Origin: Anaerolineae bacterium
GTDB lineage: Bacteria > Chloroflexota > Anaerolineae > B4-G1 > SLSP01
Assembly: GCA_016934645.1 (NCBI GenBank)
Contig: JAFGSL010000669.1
Location: 1-6,416 of the forward strand
Direction of reading: 5' to 3'
Length of the DNA: 6,416 bases
Shown piece after piece: positions 6,304-6,416 of the stretch; within the stretch, counting starts at the first letter, position 1; every line of letters starts with the position of its first letter. Under the pieces are notes generated by a model. It was not told the origin of the DNA. It saw nothing but the letters and a program-made list of their open reading frames with translations, and did not search any database. Made by a program: the position numbers and the translations under genes.

Positions 6304-6332
6304 TTTCCGTGTGTTTCGTGTATTCCGTGGTT
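6304..6332. repeat. Short degenerate repeat, TTTCCGTG-type units
   Basis: Three units of 9-10 bases follow one another: TTTCCGTGTG (6304-6313), TTTCGTGTA (6314-6322) and TTCCGTGGTT (6323-6332). On the minus strand they read as CCACGGAATACACGAAACAC. Runs of this kind (CACGAAA/CACGGAA) are common intergenic fillers in Chloroflexota, Planctomycetota and Verrucomicrobiota and often give spurious 'HETHG' small-protein calls. No function is known. Confidence 0.55.
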
Positions 6333-6340
6333 TATTTTCC

Positions 6341-6416
6341 AAGCTAGCTTTAGCCCGCCGAAGGCGGATCGGTCTAAAACCGTGTGCTTTAGCACATATT
6401 TCTCTTTCAGCCGCCG
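6341..6416. repeat. Palindrome plus three adjacent hairpins, continuing past the window end
   Basis: A 10-base palindrome AAGCTAGCTT (6341-6350) is followed by CCGCC-GAA-GGCGG (6355-6367), CGGT-CTAAA-ACCG (6370-6382) and TGTGC-TTTA-GCACA (6383-6396), almost without spacers. GCTTTAGC occurs at 6347-6354 and again at 6386-6393. The last 13 bases, CTTTCAGCCGCCG, resemble CTTTAGCCCGCCG at 6348-6360, so another copy may start at the edge, about 56 bases on. Confidence 0.6.

Noticed and set aside
6189..6395. 68-codon reading frame on the minus strand (with HETHG)
   Set aside because: It is made of translated interspersed repeats (CACGAAA units and the twin hairpins). Such frames are frequent spurious gene calls.
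6198..6396. CRISPR-like array
   Set aside because: The hairpins and short repeats are not identical direct repeats with regular unique spacers, and no cas gene is present.

Overview
The window is dominated by one very large gene on the + strand (95-5914, 1939 codons). It encodes a secreted, multidomain cell-surface protease of the gingipain-like peptidase C25 family. The organism is most likely a member of the Chloroflexota (Anaerolineae/Caldilineae-like). The reasons are the PKD-like repeats of the style 'V.I.G...G.TDT.YTF.A..SP..AT.P' with 'YTWDTPGTK.ITVTV.NC', the C-terminal tail IYLPLVLRNY that closes many Chloroflexota exported proteins, and the interspersed hairpin repeats after the gene. 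This assignment comes from remembered family patterns, not from a database search.

Layout: 1-94 is a short leader with AT-rich DNA and a good Shine-Dalgarno site (81-86). The gene then encodes, in order: a signal peptide; two DNRLRE-type beta-sandwich domains; two PKD-like repeats; a CARDB-like domain; a fibronectin-III-like domain; two Ig-like segments; a second CARDB-like domain; the C25 catalytic domain (about residues 1193-1548) with the His1420/Cys1456 dyad; a segment that resembles the gingipain/C25 propeptide but lies after the catalytic domain; two C-terminal beta domains; and the short terminal tag. The plausible job is a protease displayed outside the cell, with the N-terminal modules binding polysaccharide or another surface and the C-terminal tail taking part in export or anchoring. 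Substrate and partners cannot be read from the sequence.

Immediately after the stop codon is a perfect 16-bp inverted repeat with an inner C(TACG)G loop, probably the transcription end signal. The last 440 bases hold no convincing gene. They are a patchwork of small hairpins and interspersed repeat pieces: an isolated 7-bp hairpin, twin hairpins with mutually complementary TCT and AGA loops, a third hairpin, a short TTTCCGTG-type repeat, and a palindrome plus three back-to-back hairpins that run toward the window end, where a further copy seems to begin.

No RNA gene, CRISPR array, transposase or second protein-coding gene could be supported. I did not find a multi-gene system. The most unusual points are the propeptide-like domain placed after the protease domain, and the structured repeats downstream.
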